64,000 nucleotides of DNA from Limnohabitans radicicola (GCF_014837235.1 NZ_JACYFT010000001.1:1129688-1193687); one strand, 5' to 3'; numbered from the stretch's first letter, positions 30,792 to 40,975 are shown. The notes: generated by a model not told the origin, from the sequence alone. Program-made: numbers and translations.

Positions 30792-31991
30792 TCAGGCCAC
30801 CGCCTTGGCGGCACGCAAGCGTTCGATCTCTGCCGCGTTCAGGCCCAGGCCCTGCAACAGCTCGTCGGTATTTTCGCCTTGCTTGGGTGGCTGGTGGCGC
30901 ACCCCCAGTCGTTGCCCATCCATGGTGAAAGGAAACAACGCTGCGCGCGCGGTCTGGCCGGCTTTGGGGCCATCGGTCAGGCGCACTTCGGCCAGGCCGC
31001 CCGTGGCGTTCAGATGCGGGTCGTCGAACAGTTCTTCGGGTTTGACGATGGGCGCAAAAGGCAAGCCGGCTTTTTCAAAAATCGCCGTCAACTCGGCGGC
31101 CGTGAAAACCTCCAGACGGCGGCGCAGCTCGGGCATCATCACATCGCGCTGCGACACGCGGGCATTGTTGTCGCCATAGCGCGGATCGGCCTTGAGGTCA
31201 GCAAAGCCCAGCACATCGCAGAAGGTGGCCCACTGCGCATCGCTGACTGCCGCCAGGAAAATTTGCTCCCCATTCTTGACTGTGAACACGTCATACACCG
31301 CCCAGGCCGAGATGCGGTTGGGCATGGGTTCGGCCGCTTTGCCGGTGATGGCGTATTGCAGCATGTGCTGGCCGACCAAAAACACATTGTTCTCGAACAG
31401 GGCCGACTGGATCTCTTGTCCGCGCCCGGTGATGCCACGCTGGATCAGCGCGCCCAGCACGCCGATCGCGCCGAACATGCCGCCCATGATGTCGTTCACG
31501 CTGGTGCCTGCGCGCAGCGGGTCGCCGGGGCGCCCCGTCATATAGGCCAGGCCCCCCATCATCTGCACCACCTCATCGAGCGCCGTGCGGTGGTCATAGG
31601 GCCCGGGCAAAAAGCCCTTGAGGCTGGCGTAAATCAGCTTGGGGTTGGTTGCCGACAAGCTGGCGTAGTCCAGACCGTACTTGACCATGGAGCCGGGCTT
31701 GAAGTTTTCGGCCACCACATCGGCCGTGGCGCACAAGCGCCGCGCCATCTCGGCGCCTTCTGGAGACTGCAGGTTGATCAGGATGCTCTTCTTGTTGCGA
31801 TTGAACATCGGGAAAAAGCCCGCACCCGAGCCCAACAAATGCCGTGTGCGGTCGCCCTCGATGGGTTCGACCTTGATGACTTCGGCCCCCATGTCGGCCA
31901 GCACCATGCCGCAGGTCGGGCCCATGACCATGTGAGTGAACTCGACAACGCGCAGGCCTTCGAGCGGGAGTTTCTTGTCCAAATTGTTCAT
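30792..31991 (-). CDS. CaiB/BaiF (class III) CoA-transferase
   Basis: LEGLRVVEFTHMVMGPTCGMVLADMGAEVIKVEPIEGDRTR; NRNKKSILINLQSPEG. Confidence 0.95.
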   Translation of the reverse strand: MNNLDKKLPLEGLRVVEFTHMVMGPTCGMVLADMGAEVIKVEPIEGDRTRHLLGSGAGFFPMFNRNKKSILINLQSPEGAEMARRLCATADVVAENFKPGSMVKYGLDYASLSATNPKLIYASLKGFLPGPYDHRTALDEVVQMMGGLAYMTGRPGDPLRAGTSVNDIMGGMFGAIGVLGALIQRGITGRGQEIQSALFENNVFLVGQHMLQYAITGKAAEPMPNRISAWAVYDVFTVKNGEQIFLAAVSDAQWATFCDVLGFADLKADPRYGDNNARVSQRDVMMPELRRRLEVFTAAELTAIFEKAGLPFAPIVKPEELFDDPHLNATGGLAEVRLTDGPKAGQTARAALFPFTMDGQRLGVRHQPPKQGENTDELLQGLGLNAAEIERLRAAKAVA

Positions 31992-32932
31992 GCCATCACT
32001 TCTGAGGTACGCAGGGTCTTGGGCAAGCCTGCCTGCGCGATCGAACCGTGCAGGCATTCGCCTGCGAGCCACTGCGCCACCTGGGCGCGCAAAGCCATGA
32101 GCTTACCGAAATCGATGCCGGTGGTGATGCCCATGCTGGCAAACAAATAGGCCAAGTCTTCGGTGGCCACATTGCCGCTGGCCCCCGGGGCGTGCGGACA
32201 GCCACCGATGCCGGCCAGGCACGCATCAAAACGGGTCTCGCCGGTTTGCAGCGCGGCCATGACGTTGGCCATGCCCAAACCGCGTGTGTCGTGAAAGTGC
32301 CCGCAGGCCAGCCTGTCACCCGCCACTTCGCGGGCCTGGGCAAACAGCTCACCCACCTGGCGCGGGTCGGCATAGCCCACGGTGTCGGCCAGGCCCACGC
32401 GGTCCACCCCCAGCGCCAGCACGGCCTTCAATAGACGCAGCACTTCATCGACCTCCACCCGCCCTTGGATGGTGCAACCCAGCGCGGTGCTCATGCCCAC
32501 TTCGATGCGGATGTTCGAGCCGCGTGCGCGGCGCGCTTCCACCATGGCGGCGATCTCGACCAGCACCTCGTCGGGCGTCTTACGCAGATTGGCCAGGCTG
32601 TGCGCGTGGCTGGCCGACAGGGGCAGCAGCATCCAGTCGGCCCCGCTGTCCATGGCGCGCTCGGCCCCTTTGAGGTTGGGCACCAGCACCGACACCACCA
32701 GCCCCGGCAGGGTTTTGGCAAAGGCCACCAGCTCGGCCGTGTCGGCCAGCTGCGGCAGCAGTTTGGGCGGCACAAAAGAGCCGACCTCGATCTCGCGCAG
32801 ACCGGCATCGTAGGCACCCTGAATCCACTGCAACTTGTGCGCTGTGGGCAATGTGCGGGCGATGCTTTGCAGCCCATCACGCAGACCGACTTCGCGGACC
32901 GTCACGCGCTGGGGCCAGTGAAATGCGTTCAT
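31988..32932 (-). CDS. hydroxymethylglutaryl-CoA lyase family protein
   Basis: VTVREVGLRDGLQSIARTLPT; CLAGIGGCPHAPGASGNVATEDLAYL; ATGA overlap with CoA-transferase. Confidence 0.94.
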   Translation of the reverse strand: MNAFHWPQRVTVREVGLRDGLQSIARTLPTAHKLQWIQGAYDAGLREIEVGSFVPPKLLPQLADTAELVAFAKTLPGLVVSVLVPNLKGAERAMDSGADWMLLPLSASHAHSLANLRKTPDEVLVEIAAMVEARRARGSNIRIEVGMSTALGCTIQGRVEVDEVLRLLKAVLALGVDRVGLADTVGYADPRQVGELFAQAREVAGDRLACGHFHDTRGLGMANVMAALQTGETRFDACLAGIGGCPHAPGASGNVATEDLAYLFASMGITTGIDFGKLMALRAQVAQWLAGECLHGSIAQAGLPKTLRTSEVMA

Positions 32933-32968
32933 GTTCAATGTCTTTGGGAGAGTGTGCAGCGAGTTTAA

Positions 32969-33024
32969 GGTTTCCAATCGATCATACAATTCAATTTTGG
33001 AAGCCTATTTGTTCCAAAAAGGAA
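32969..33024. promoter_or_regulatory. cluster of TTCCA/TGGAA half-sites in the HMG-lyase / LysR divergent intergenic region
   Basis: GGTTTCCAA (32969-32977) / TTGGAAGCC (32997-33005), plus TTCCAAAAAGGAA (33012-33024). Confidence 0.5.
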
Positions 33025-33031
33025 TAACTTG

Positions 33032-33943
33032 ATGCGTGACCTCGACCTGACCTCGCTGCGCCTGTTCGTGACCGTCTGCGACACGGGCAACATGAGCCGT
33101 GCCGCCGAAAAGGCCAACATGGTCGCTTCGGCCGTGAGCAAACGGCTGGCCCAGTTGGAAGCCACCGTGGGCGCGAGCCTGCTGACCCGGCGCAAGCACG
33201 GCGTGGTCCCGACCGCCGCTGGCGAAACCCTGCTGGAGCACGCCCGCAGCATGCTGCTGAGCGCCAGCCGCATCGAGCGCGACATGGCCAGCCACGCGGC
33301 AGGCATCCAGGGCCGGGTCAATGTGCTGGCCACCGCCTCGGTCATGGCCGAATCGCTGGCCGACGAGATCGCCGAGTTCCTGAAACAAGCCGAACACCAG
33401 AACATCCAGATCGACCTTGAAGAACGCATCAGCCCTGAGGTGGTGCGGGGCATCCGCGACGGCGTGGCGTCCATCGGCATCTGCTGGGACGCGGCCGAAA
33501 CCGGCCTGCTGCACACCCGCACCTACCGCCACGACCACCTGTGTGTGGCGGTGCCCCATGGCCACCCGCTGTGCGCGCTCAAGGAACTGCGCTTCGAAGA
33601 CACCCTGGATTTTGAACACGTGATCATGCCGATCAACTCGGCCGTCGAAGTCATGCTGCAACGCGAAGCGGGCCTGTTGGGCAAGCGCCTGCAGCACCGC
33701 GTGATCGTCACCAATTTTGAAGCTGCGCTGCGCGTGGTGCGTGCCGGACTGGCCATTGCCCTGGTGCCACGCGAAGTGACCGGCCTGTATGCCGAGGCTT
33801 ACGGGCTGGCCGTACTGCCGCTGCAAGAACCCTGGTCCCGGCGCCGCTTTGTGCTTTGTCACCGGGGGGAAGAAGTCCTCACCCCCGCGGCCTTGAAGCT
33901 GCTCGATGCCCTGTCGGCCGCCCACACACCCGCAAGCCCATGA
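33032..33943 (+). CDS. LysR family transcriptional regulator
   Basis: LTSLRLFVTVCDTGNMSRAAEKANMVASAVSKRLAQLEATVGASLL. Confidence 0.95.
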   Translation: MRDLDLTSLRLFVTVCDTGNMSRAAEKANMVASAVSKRLAQLEATVGASLLTRRKHGVVPTAAGETLLEHARSMLLSASRIERDMASHAAGIQGRVNVLATASVMAESLADEIAEFLKQAEHQNIQIDLEERISPEVVRGIRDGVASIGICWDAAETGLLHTRTYRHDHLCVAVPHGHPLCALKELRFEDTLDFEHVIMPINSAVEVMLQREAGLLGKRLQHRVIVTNFEAALRVVRAGLAIALVPREVTGLYAEAYGLAVLPLQEPWSRRRFVLCHRGEEVLTPAALKLLDALSAAHTPASP

Positions 33944-35901
33944 ACACCACCGACTGGAAGATCCTGTATCTCAGTCAGGACCCGACCCTGATCCAAAGTC
34001 AACTGGCCGGTGAGGCGATGACACGCGAACAGGCCGGGCCTCTGCGCCACGATGTCTCGACCGACGAGATCACGCCCGTTCACATCCTCAGCCATCACGA
34101 CGACACGCTGGGTGACTTTGCCCACACCGGGCTGCGCTGCGCAGGCGTGAACCCCATCGGGTGGCGAAGCTTGCGCGAAGCCAGATTTGCGGTGCTGGTG
34201 GCGGGCCGCCGCTACGGCAAAGGCTCATCGCGTGAACACAGCCCCACCGCTGAAAAGCTGGCCGGCGTGCGGTTGGTGATCGCCGAAAGCTTTGAGCGCA
34301 TCTACCGCCAAAACGCGGACAACATCGGTCTGTTCACCTCGACCGATTTCGGCCTGCTGGACCGCATCGCACGGGGCGAGACCTTGAGCGTGGATGACCT
34401 GGTGGCCGACCGCGACCCCCTGGCGGCAGCGGTGCTGCGCGCCGGTGGCCTGCTGCGCTGGGGGCAGCAGCACCTCGCTGCTGTCCATGCGGGGGCGCCA
34501 CACCCGCAAGTCAACTCACCCCAAACCCTGTTCGAGAAAATCCTTTCGCGCCACCTGCTGCCCACCGCATTCACACCTGCCGCCCCGCAAACGGGTGACG
34601 GCCTGTTTGTGCAGGCCGACTGGCGCTTCATCCACGAGTACTACACCGGCATGGCCGACACGCTCATGAAGCGCGCGCTGGGCGAAAACTTCACCCTGCA
34701 ACGCCCCGAACAGATCGTGGTGTTTGAAGACCACACCTCCTACGTCGACGAAAGCCCGGCGCATGTGCGCGGCGGCCTGATCGCCCCCATGCACGCCATG
34801 AGCCAGGCGCAGCGGGACTTCGCCAGGCGTCACGGTCTGCGCATGCACCGCACGCTGACCGATGCCGAAGTGCTGCAGGACGACGGCAGCAATGTGGCCG
34901 GCATCTCGCACGCCATGGTGGCCGAGCACTACGCACTGCCGGGCCAGGTGGTCGTGGGCACCGATTCGCACACACCGCACAGCGGCGCTTTGGGCTGCGT
35001 GGCTTTTGGTGTGGGCACCAGCGACATGGCCAACGCTTTCGTGACCGGTGCAGTGCGCCTGCGCTGGCCCGACAGTGTGCGGGTGTCAATGCAAGGCCGC
35101 CTGCCTGCAGGCGTGACCGCCAAGGATCTGATGCTGCACCTGCTGGCCCTGCCCTACATCCGCGAGGGCCAGGGCGTGGGCAAGGTGTTCGAGTTTGCGG
35201 GCGAGGGCATCGCCCATCTGTCGATCGACGAACGCGCCACACTCACCAACATGTGCGCCGAGCTGGGGGGCCTGACCGGGATCGTGGCACCAGACCAGGA
35301 AACCATGCGCTTCCTGAAGGAACGCCGGGGCGTGGATTTTCAGATCGAGGACTGGATGCACAGCGACGCAGACGCCCGCTTTGCGCACCAGATCGCGGTG
35401 GACCTGAGCCAGCTGCAGCCCATGGTGGCACGGCCCGGCGATCCGGGCCAGGGCCTGGCGCTGTCGGAGCTGAAAGAGCGGGTGCGCATCGACATCGCCT
35501 ACGGCGGCTCATGCACCGCAGGCAAACGCGAAGATTTTGACCACTACCACGCGGTGCTGGCCTGGGGCCTGCAACACGGCTTGAAGGTGCCCGAGGGCAT
35601 GCAGGTGTTTTTGCAGTACGGCACCACCGCCGTGCGGGACTACTGCATTGACAAAGGCTACGACAGGACTTTCGCGGCCATGGGGGTGCGGATTTTGCAG
35701 CCCTCGTGTGGGGCCTGCGCCAACTGTGGGCCGGGCTCGTCCACCGATGCGACGCAGGTGACGGTGAGCGCCATCAACCGCAATTTTCCGGGTCGCTCGG
35801 GGCCGGGCCAGGTCTGGCTGGCCAGCCCGCCCACGGTGATGGCCAGTGCGCTGGCGGGGGAGCTGCTGTCGTTCGAGGCGCTGCAGCAGCGCGTGCGCTG
35901 A
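33940..35901 (+). CDS. aconitase-superfamily hydro-lyase with N-terminal LeuD-like swivel domain fused to C-terminal LeuC-like catalytic domain
   Basis: Swivel motif RRYGKGSSREHSPTAEKLAGVRLVIAESFERIYRQNADNIGL precedes HLRGGLIAPMHAMSQ-type, GTDSHTPHSGALGCVAFGVGTSDMA, GGSCTAGKREDF and PSCGACANCGPG Fe-S motifs. Confidence 0.92.
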   Translation: MNTTDWKILYLSQDPTLIQSQLAGEAMTREQAGPLRHDVSTDEITPVHILSHHDDTLGDFAHTGLRCAGVNPIGWRSLREARFAVLVAGRRYGKGSSREHSPTAEKLAGVRLVIAESFERIYRQNADNIGLFTSTDFGLLDRIARGETLSVDDLVADRDPLAAAVLRAGGLLRWGQQHLAAVHAGAPHPQVNSPQTLFEKILSRHLLPTAFTPAAPQTGDGLFVQADWRFIHEYYTGMADTLMKRALGENFTLQRPEQIVVFEDHTSYVDESPAHVRGGLIAPMHAMSQAQRDFARRHGLRMHRTLTDAEVLQDDGSNVAGISHAMVAEHYALPGQVVVGTDSHTPHSGALGCVAFGVGTSDMANAFVTGAVRLRWPDSVRVSMQGRLPAGVTAKDLMLHLLALPYIREGQGVGKVFEFAGEGIAHLSIDERATLTNMCAELGGLTGIVAPDQETMRFLKERRGVDFQIEDWMHSDADARFAHQIAVDLSQLQPMVARPGDPGQGLALSELKERVRIDIAYGGSCTAGKREDFDHYHAVLAWGLQHGLKVPEGMQVFLQYGTTAVRDYCIDKGYDRTFAAMGVRILQPSCGACANCGPGSSTDATQVTVSAINRNFPGRSGPGQVWLASPPTVMASALAGELLSFEALQQRVR

Positions 35902-35905
35902 AGCG

Positions 35906-37117
35906 TCAGGCCACAGCAGGTTTGGGCATGGCCGCTTCACGGATCGGCAGGTTCACCAGCGCCGCGCCCAGCGCCAGCGCCATGTCGGCGTACCACATCC
36001 ACGAATAGTCGCCCATGCGGGTGATCGCCAAACCGCCCAGCCATGCGCCCAAAAAGCCGCCGATCTGGTGCGACAGCAGCGTCATGCCAAACAACGTGGC
36101 CAGGTAGCGCGTGCCAAACAACTTGCCCACCAGCGTCGCCGTGGGCGGCACCGTGGCCAGCCAGGTGAACCCGAGGCCCGCCGCAAAGGCGTAGAACGTC
36201 CACTCGGTCTTGGGCAGCAGCAGGTAAGCGGCCACCAGTACAGCGCGCGAGCCGTACATCACGGCCAGCACGTACTTGCTGCGGTATTTGGTGACCGATG
36301 CACCAGCGTACAGACTGCCCGCGATGTTGGTCAGACCAATGATGGCCAGCGACCAGCTCGCCACCGAAGGCGGCAGGCCACACAGGTCCACCTCACCGGG
36401 CAAGTGGGTGACCAAAAATGCGATGTGAAAACCACAGGTGAAAAAGCCCAGGTGCAGCAAGCCGTAGCTGGGGTCACGGAACGCATCCTTGAGCGCCTGG
36501 CGCATGCCACCGTCGGGCGTGGCGCTGGCTTGGGGTGCCTGGGTGTTGGCGGTGAGCTTGCCCACCAGCGGCAAAGCGGCCAGGGTGATGAGCGCCATCG
36601 ACCACATGGCCCCCATCCAGCCCAGGGACTGGATCAGTTTTTGGGCAATGGGTGCAAACACAAACTGGCCAAATGACCCGCCTGCATTGATCACCCCCGA
36701 GGCGGTGCCACGCGATTCGGCCGGCATGCGCTGGGCCGCCGCACCGATCAAGACAGAAAAACTCGCCGCGCCCGAACCCGCCGCCGACAGCACGCCCAGT
36801 GTCAAGGCCAGGCCCCAGGTGCTGTTCATCAGAGGCGTGATCGCGGTGGCCACGGCCATCAGCACCACGCCACCCAACAGCACCGGACGGGGCCCAAAGC
36901 GGTCCGACAATGCGCCCGTCACCGGCTGCACCGCGCCCCAGAAGAATTGGCCAATCGCCATGGCCAAACTCAGGCTGGCAATGCCCAAACCGGTGGAGGT
37001 ATTGATCGGCCCCAGAAACAGGCCATTGGCCAGACGGATGCCATTGGTGATCATCAAGATGCCCGCTGCGGCGAGCGTGATGGCGACCACGCCAGGGTGT
37101 TGGAGGGAACGGAACAA
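35906..37117 (-). CDS. MFS transporter
   Basis: GALSDRFGPRPVLLGGVVLMAVATAI; 12-TM pattern. Confidence 0.9.
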   Translation of the reverse strand: MFRSLQHPGVVAITLAAAGILMITNGIRLANGLFLGPINTSTGLGIASLSLAMAIGQFFWGAVQPVTGALSDRFGPRPVLLGGVVLMAVATAITPLMNSTWGLALTLGVLSAAGSGAASFSVLIGAAAQRMPAESRGTASGVINAGGSFGQFVFAPIAQKLIQSLGWMGAMWSMALITLAALPLVGKLTANTQAPQASATPDGGMRQALKDAFRDPSYGLLHLGFFTCGFHIAFLVTHLPGEVDLCGLPPSVASWSLAIIGLTNIAGSLYAGASVTKYRSKYVLAVMYGSRAVLVAAYLLLPKTEWTFYAFAAGLGFTWLATVPPTATLVGKLFGTRYLATLFGMTLLSHQIGGFLGAWLGGLAITRMGDYSWMWYADMALALGAALVNLPIREAAMPKPAVA

Positions 37118-37190
37118 GGTGAGGCCTTCGTGAAAAAATTGTTGACGATGGTAGGGGAAATCCGTGAACCACGCTCAGCAGGCCGCCGGC

Positions 37191-38381
37191 TCAAGCCGTG
37201 GCTGTCTGACGCCTCTGACTCCACCACAACACCAGCGCACTGCAAGTGGCCACCCCCATGAGGGCCAGAAAGCCCGCACGGTAAGTGCCAAACACGGTCG
37301 AGAGCAAACCGAACACGGGCGGGCCGAGCACCACGCCCAAAAACGTGAACGCCAGCGTGCCGCCTGTGGCCAGGCTCGCCATGCCTTCGGGCGCACGGCG
37401 GGCCACTTCGGCCAGGTACACGCCGTTCCAGCCAATGGCCGAGGCACCGAAGACCACCAACACGAGGATCATCCAAAGCCGTGGCGCGTCGTCCGACAGC
37501 AGGGCGGTGGACAGCGCACCGCCCACCATCAAGCCCGCCAGCACAAAAAGCATGCGCCGTGCACCCAGCCAGCGGTCGGCCACAAAACCCCACAGAATGC
37601 GGCCACCGATGCCGCCCATCTGGGTCACCGACAGCAGCAGCCCGGCCAGCACCAGGCCAAAACGCAAATCGTCATGCAAGTAGGTCACCAGATAGGTGGT
37701 CAGTGACATCTGCACCATCGAAAACATGAACGAGCAAGCGGCCATGGTGGTGAGTGCCTTGTGCGCCAGTACCAAACGGATCGGCTGGATCAGGCTGCCC
37801 AGATGCACGCGGTGGCCTGCATCGCGGTCTTCGTCGAGTTCACGGCGCAGGGGCTGCGACACCAGAGCGCAGACCACGCAAACCGCCGCGACCGCCGTCA
37901 TGCTCAGCTGCCAACCCACCAGCAGCAGCAAGCTGGGCACCACGGCCCCCGCCAACATGCTGCCCACGGGCACGCCGGTTTGCTTGATCGAGAACACCAG
38001 CGACATCTGGTCTTTGGGCGTGGTGCGCGCCAGCAGGTGCGAGCTGGCGGGCGTGATCGGCCCGTAACCCAGGCCAATGCACACCGCCCCCAGCACCATC
38101 GCAGGCAGCCAGGGCACCATGCACAGCAAGAGGCCAATTGCGCACAGCAGCAAGCCCCACTGGCTCACACGGATGGCGCCCAGGCGCCGCACGGTGGCGC
38201 CGCCCAGCAAGCTGGCGGTCATGGCCCCCGCGTAGGTGATCGAAACGTACATCCCAACCAAGGCGGGCGAGACCTGGAGTGCCTCCGCCACCACTGGGGC
38301 CATGACGGGCAAGGTCAGCAAGGCCATGGACACCATGGCCTGGATCACCAGCGTGATCAGAAGCGGGAGCCAGGCGCTCAC
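37191..38381 (-). CDS. MFS transporter
   Basis: Multi-TM; GGRILWGFVADRWLGARRMLFVLAGLMVGG. Confidence 0.9.
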   Translation of the reverse strand: MSAWLPLLITLVIQAMVSMALLTLPVMAPVVAEALQVSPALVGMYVSITYAGAMTASLLGGATVRRLGAIRVSQWGLLLCAIGLLLCMVPWLPAMVLGAVCIGLGYGPITPASSHLLARTTPKDQMSLVFSIKQTGVPVGSMLAGAVVPSLLLLVGWQLSMTAVAAVCVVCALVSQPLRRELDEDRDAGHRVHLGSLIQPIRLVLAHKALTTMAACSFMFSMVQMSLTTYLVTYLHDDLRFGLVLAGLLLSVTQMGGIGGRILWGFVADRWLGARRMLFVLAGLMVGGALSTALLSDDAPRLWMILVLVVFGASAIGWNGVYLAEVARRAPEGMASLATGGTLAFTFLGVVLGPPVFGLLSTVFGTYRAGFLALMGVATCSALVLWWSQRRQTATA

Positions 38382-39369
38382 TCTGGCTTGACACCTGCTT
38401 TGGTCAGCAAGCTCCCCAAGGTGTCGATTTCATGTTTGAGGTGGGCCCGCAAAGCATCAGGTCGGGCCAGATCGACACTCACGGCCGAGATGCCCATGCT
38501 CTCCAGACGCTGGCGCACCTCGGGGTCACCCACCGAGGCTTGCAGCGCCGCCGTGAGTTTGTCGAGCACCGGTTTGGGGGTGCCCTTGGGGGCGTAAAGG
38601 CCAAACGAGATGTTGATGTCAAAGCCCTGCACACCGGCTTCGGACATCGCCGGCATCTGGGGCAGCGAAGGCAAACGCGTCTTGCCTGCTGCGGCATAGG
38701 CCTTGATCTTGCCCGCCTTGATGGACGGCACCGTGCCCGAGGTCTGGTCGCACAGCAGGTCCACCTGTCCGCCCATCAGGTCGTTGAGCGCCGGACCTGT
38801 GCCCTTGTAGGGGATCTCGTTGAACTTCACGCCCAGCGTGCTCATCATCATGAGCGCGCACAGGTGCGAGGCCGAGCCCACACCCGCGTGGGCCAGGCTG
38901 ATTTTGGGGGCGTTGGCTTTCACATAGGCCACAAACTCGTTCAGGTCTTTCGACGGGAACTCGTTGGCGCCGCGATCAGCATCGGACCACTGGTGGCACG
39001 GCCAATTGGCTCGAAATCGTCCACTGGGTGGTAGGGCAAGTTTTTGTACATCACCATGTTTGTCGCGTGGCTCACATGGATCATGAGCAGTGTGTAGCCA
39101 TCGGGCTTGGCACGCGCCACTTTGGCCGTACCGATCGAGCCCGAAGCACCCGCGGTGTTGTCCACCACAATTTGCTGACCCAGCACCTTTTGCATGGCCC
39201 CGGCAAACACCCGCGTGATGGTGTCGCCCGGCCCGCCTGGGGCATAGGGCATGACCATGGTGATGGGCTTGCTTGGGAAATCCTGCGCAGCCACCTGAAA
39301 AGACAAGGCACAAGCGACAAAGGCAAGAAGGTGGGTGATCGGGGTTTTCATGAAAGGCTTTCGGTTCAT
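38378..39369 (-). pseudogene. frameshifted Bug/TctC family substrate-binding protein
   Basis: N-terminal half in ORF 38941-39369 (…GPMLIA|APTSSRRKT), C-terminal half in another frame (…GANEFPSKDLNEFVAYVKANAPKISLAHAG…); frames join near 38969-38973. Confidence 0.85.
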
Positions 39370-39968
39370 TGGAGCAGGCGCTCTCGGATGTCGATCGGGT
39401 GCAGCACTTCGAGCGGCAAAGCGCCGCCATTCGGAATACCGACCTGGGTGGCATTGAGCAGCATGGACACCATCACATAGGTGCCCGACAGCACCGTCAG
39501 GTCCACCACCGCCTGCTCACCCATGGCGTCCACCGCTTTTTGCCACAGCGCATCGGGCACGCGGTGGTTGAGCGAGAGTTGCACACAGTAGTCGTACACC
39601 AGGGCCTCATCGGCCTGCATGCTGGTCGGGCGGCGGCAGGCACGCAGATCGTCCATCACGGCATCGGACAACCCCGCCTTGCGGGCAATGATTTCGTGCG
39701 CCCACCACTCGTACTGGGCGTTCGAGATGCGCGCCTGGATCAGGATGGCGAATTCGTTGAGCCGCTTGTTGACCGAAGTGCGAAAACGCAGGTAGTCCAG
39801 AAAATCAAAACAGCGCCGCGCCATCTCGGGACTGCGCAACAAGGCGTTGTAAGGGCCGCCCAGCGCCGCACTCGACACCTTGAGGATGTCATCGGCCAGG
39901 GGCCGGACTTCGGGCGCCAGCGATGCGTAGGTGAGTTGCGCCAAACGTTCAGGCAGAGGGTGTGTCAT
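39366..39968 (-). CDS. carboxymuconolactone decarboxylase family protein
   Basis: LNEFAILIQARISNAQYEWWAHEIIARKAGLS. Confidence 0.85.
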   Translation of the reverse strand: MTHPLPERLAQLTYASLAPEVRPLADDILKVSSAALGGPYNALLRSPEMARRCFDFLDYLRFRTSVNKRLNEFAILIQARISNAQYEWWAHEIIARKAGLSDAVMDDLRACRRPTSMQADEALVYDYCVQLSLNHRVPDALWQKAVDAMGEQAVVDLTVLSGTYVMVSMLLNATQVGIPNGGALPLEVLHPIDIRERLLQ

Positions 39969-39985
39969 GGCCAGCTCGCTCCGGT

Positions 39986-40975
39986 TCAGTCGATCTTGGC
40001 GCCCGAGTCCTTGACGATCTGCGCCCAGCGCACCAGATCGGACCGGACAATGGCCCCCAACTGCTCGCCCGTGCCCTTGAAAGGCTCACAGCCGAGTGTG
40101 GCCAGTTTGTCTTTGACATCGGCGCTGTCGAGCGCCTTGCCGATCTCGTCTTGCAACGCGGCCAGCACCGCTTTGGGCGTGCCCGCAGGTGCAAACAGGC
40201 CATACCAAGGCGTGGTGCCAAAGCCCTTGATGGTCTCGCCAATGGTGGGCACATCGGGCAACTGGGCCAGCCGCTTTTCATTGACCACGCCCAGCGCCTT
40301 GAGCTTGCCGGATTTGATGAAGGCGAGCGAGGATGGCGTGCTCTGCACCGACAGCGGCACCTGGCCACCCACCACATCGGCCGCGGCGGCGGCAGACGCT
40401 TTGTAGGGGATGTGGGTCAGCTGGATGCCCGTGGCTTTTTGCAGCATCTCGCCAATCAAGTGGTTGAGCGTGCCGTTGCCCGCCGAGGCGATCGAGAACT
40501 TGCCGGGCTGGCCTTTGGCCTGCTGCACCAGCTCGGCCACGTTGTTGCCCGGGAAGGACGGATGGGCCACCAGCACATAGCCCGCCTTGGCCACGGGGGC
40601 CACCGGATCGAAGTCCTTGACCGGGTCAAAGCCGGTTTTGGGGTAAAGCGCCGGATTGATGACCTGCGCGCTGTCGGCCGTGAGCATCAGGGTGTAGCCA
40701 TCGGGCCGGGTCTTGGCCGCGTAGGCGATGCCCACATTGCCGCCTGCGCCCGTGCGGTTCTCGACCACAAAGGACTGCCCGGTCTGCTCGCTGAGCTTTT
40801 GTGCCAGCACACGGGCAATCGCGTCGTTGGCCCCCCCGGCAGACTGCGGCACGACCAGGGTCACGGGTCGTGAGGGGTATTTGTCCTGCGCCTGAACAGC
40901 GGGCACCAGCGCCAGCACGCTGGTCAGCACGGCCAGCGCCGTGCGGCGGCGCATGAAACAAAAGGTGGTGTGCAT
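39986..40975 (-). CDS. Bug/TctC family substrate-binding protein
   Basis: YPSRPVTLVVPQSAGGANDAIARVLAQKLSEQTGQSFVVENRTGAGGNVG. Confidence 0.94.
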   Translation of the reverse strand: MHTTFCFMRRRTALAVLTSVLALVPAVQAQDKYPSRPVTLVVPQSAGGANDAIARVLAQKLSEQTGQSFVVENRTGAGGNVGIAYAAKTRPDGYTLMLTADSAQVINPALYPKTGFDPVKDFDPVAPVAKAGYVLVAHPSFPGNNVAELVQQAKGQPGKFSIASAGNGTLNHLIGEMLQKATGIQLTHIPYKASAAAAADVVGGQVPLSVQSTPSSLAFIKSGKLKALGVVNEKRLAQLPDVPTIGETIKGFGTTPWYGLFAPAGTPKAVLAALQDEIGKALDSADVKDKLATLGCEPFKGTGEQLGAIVRSDLVRWAQIVKDSGAKID

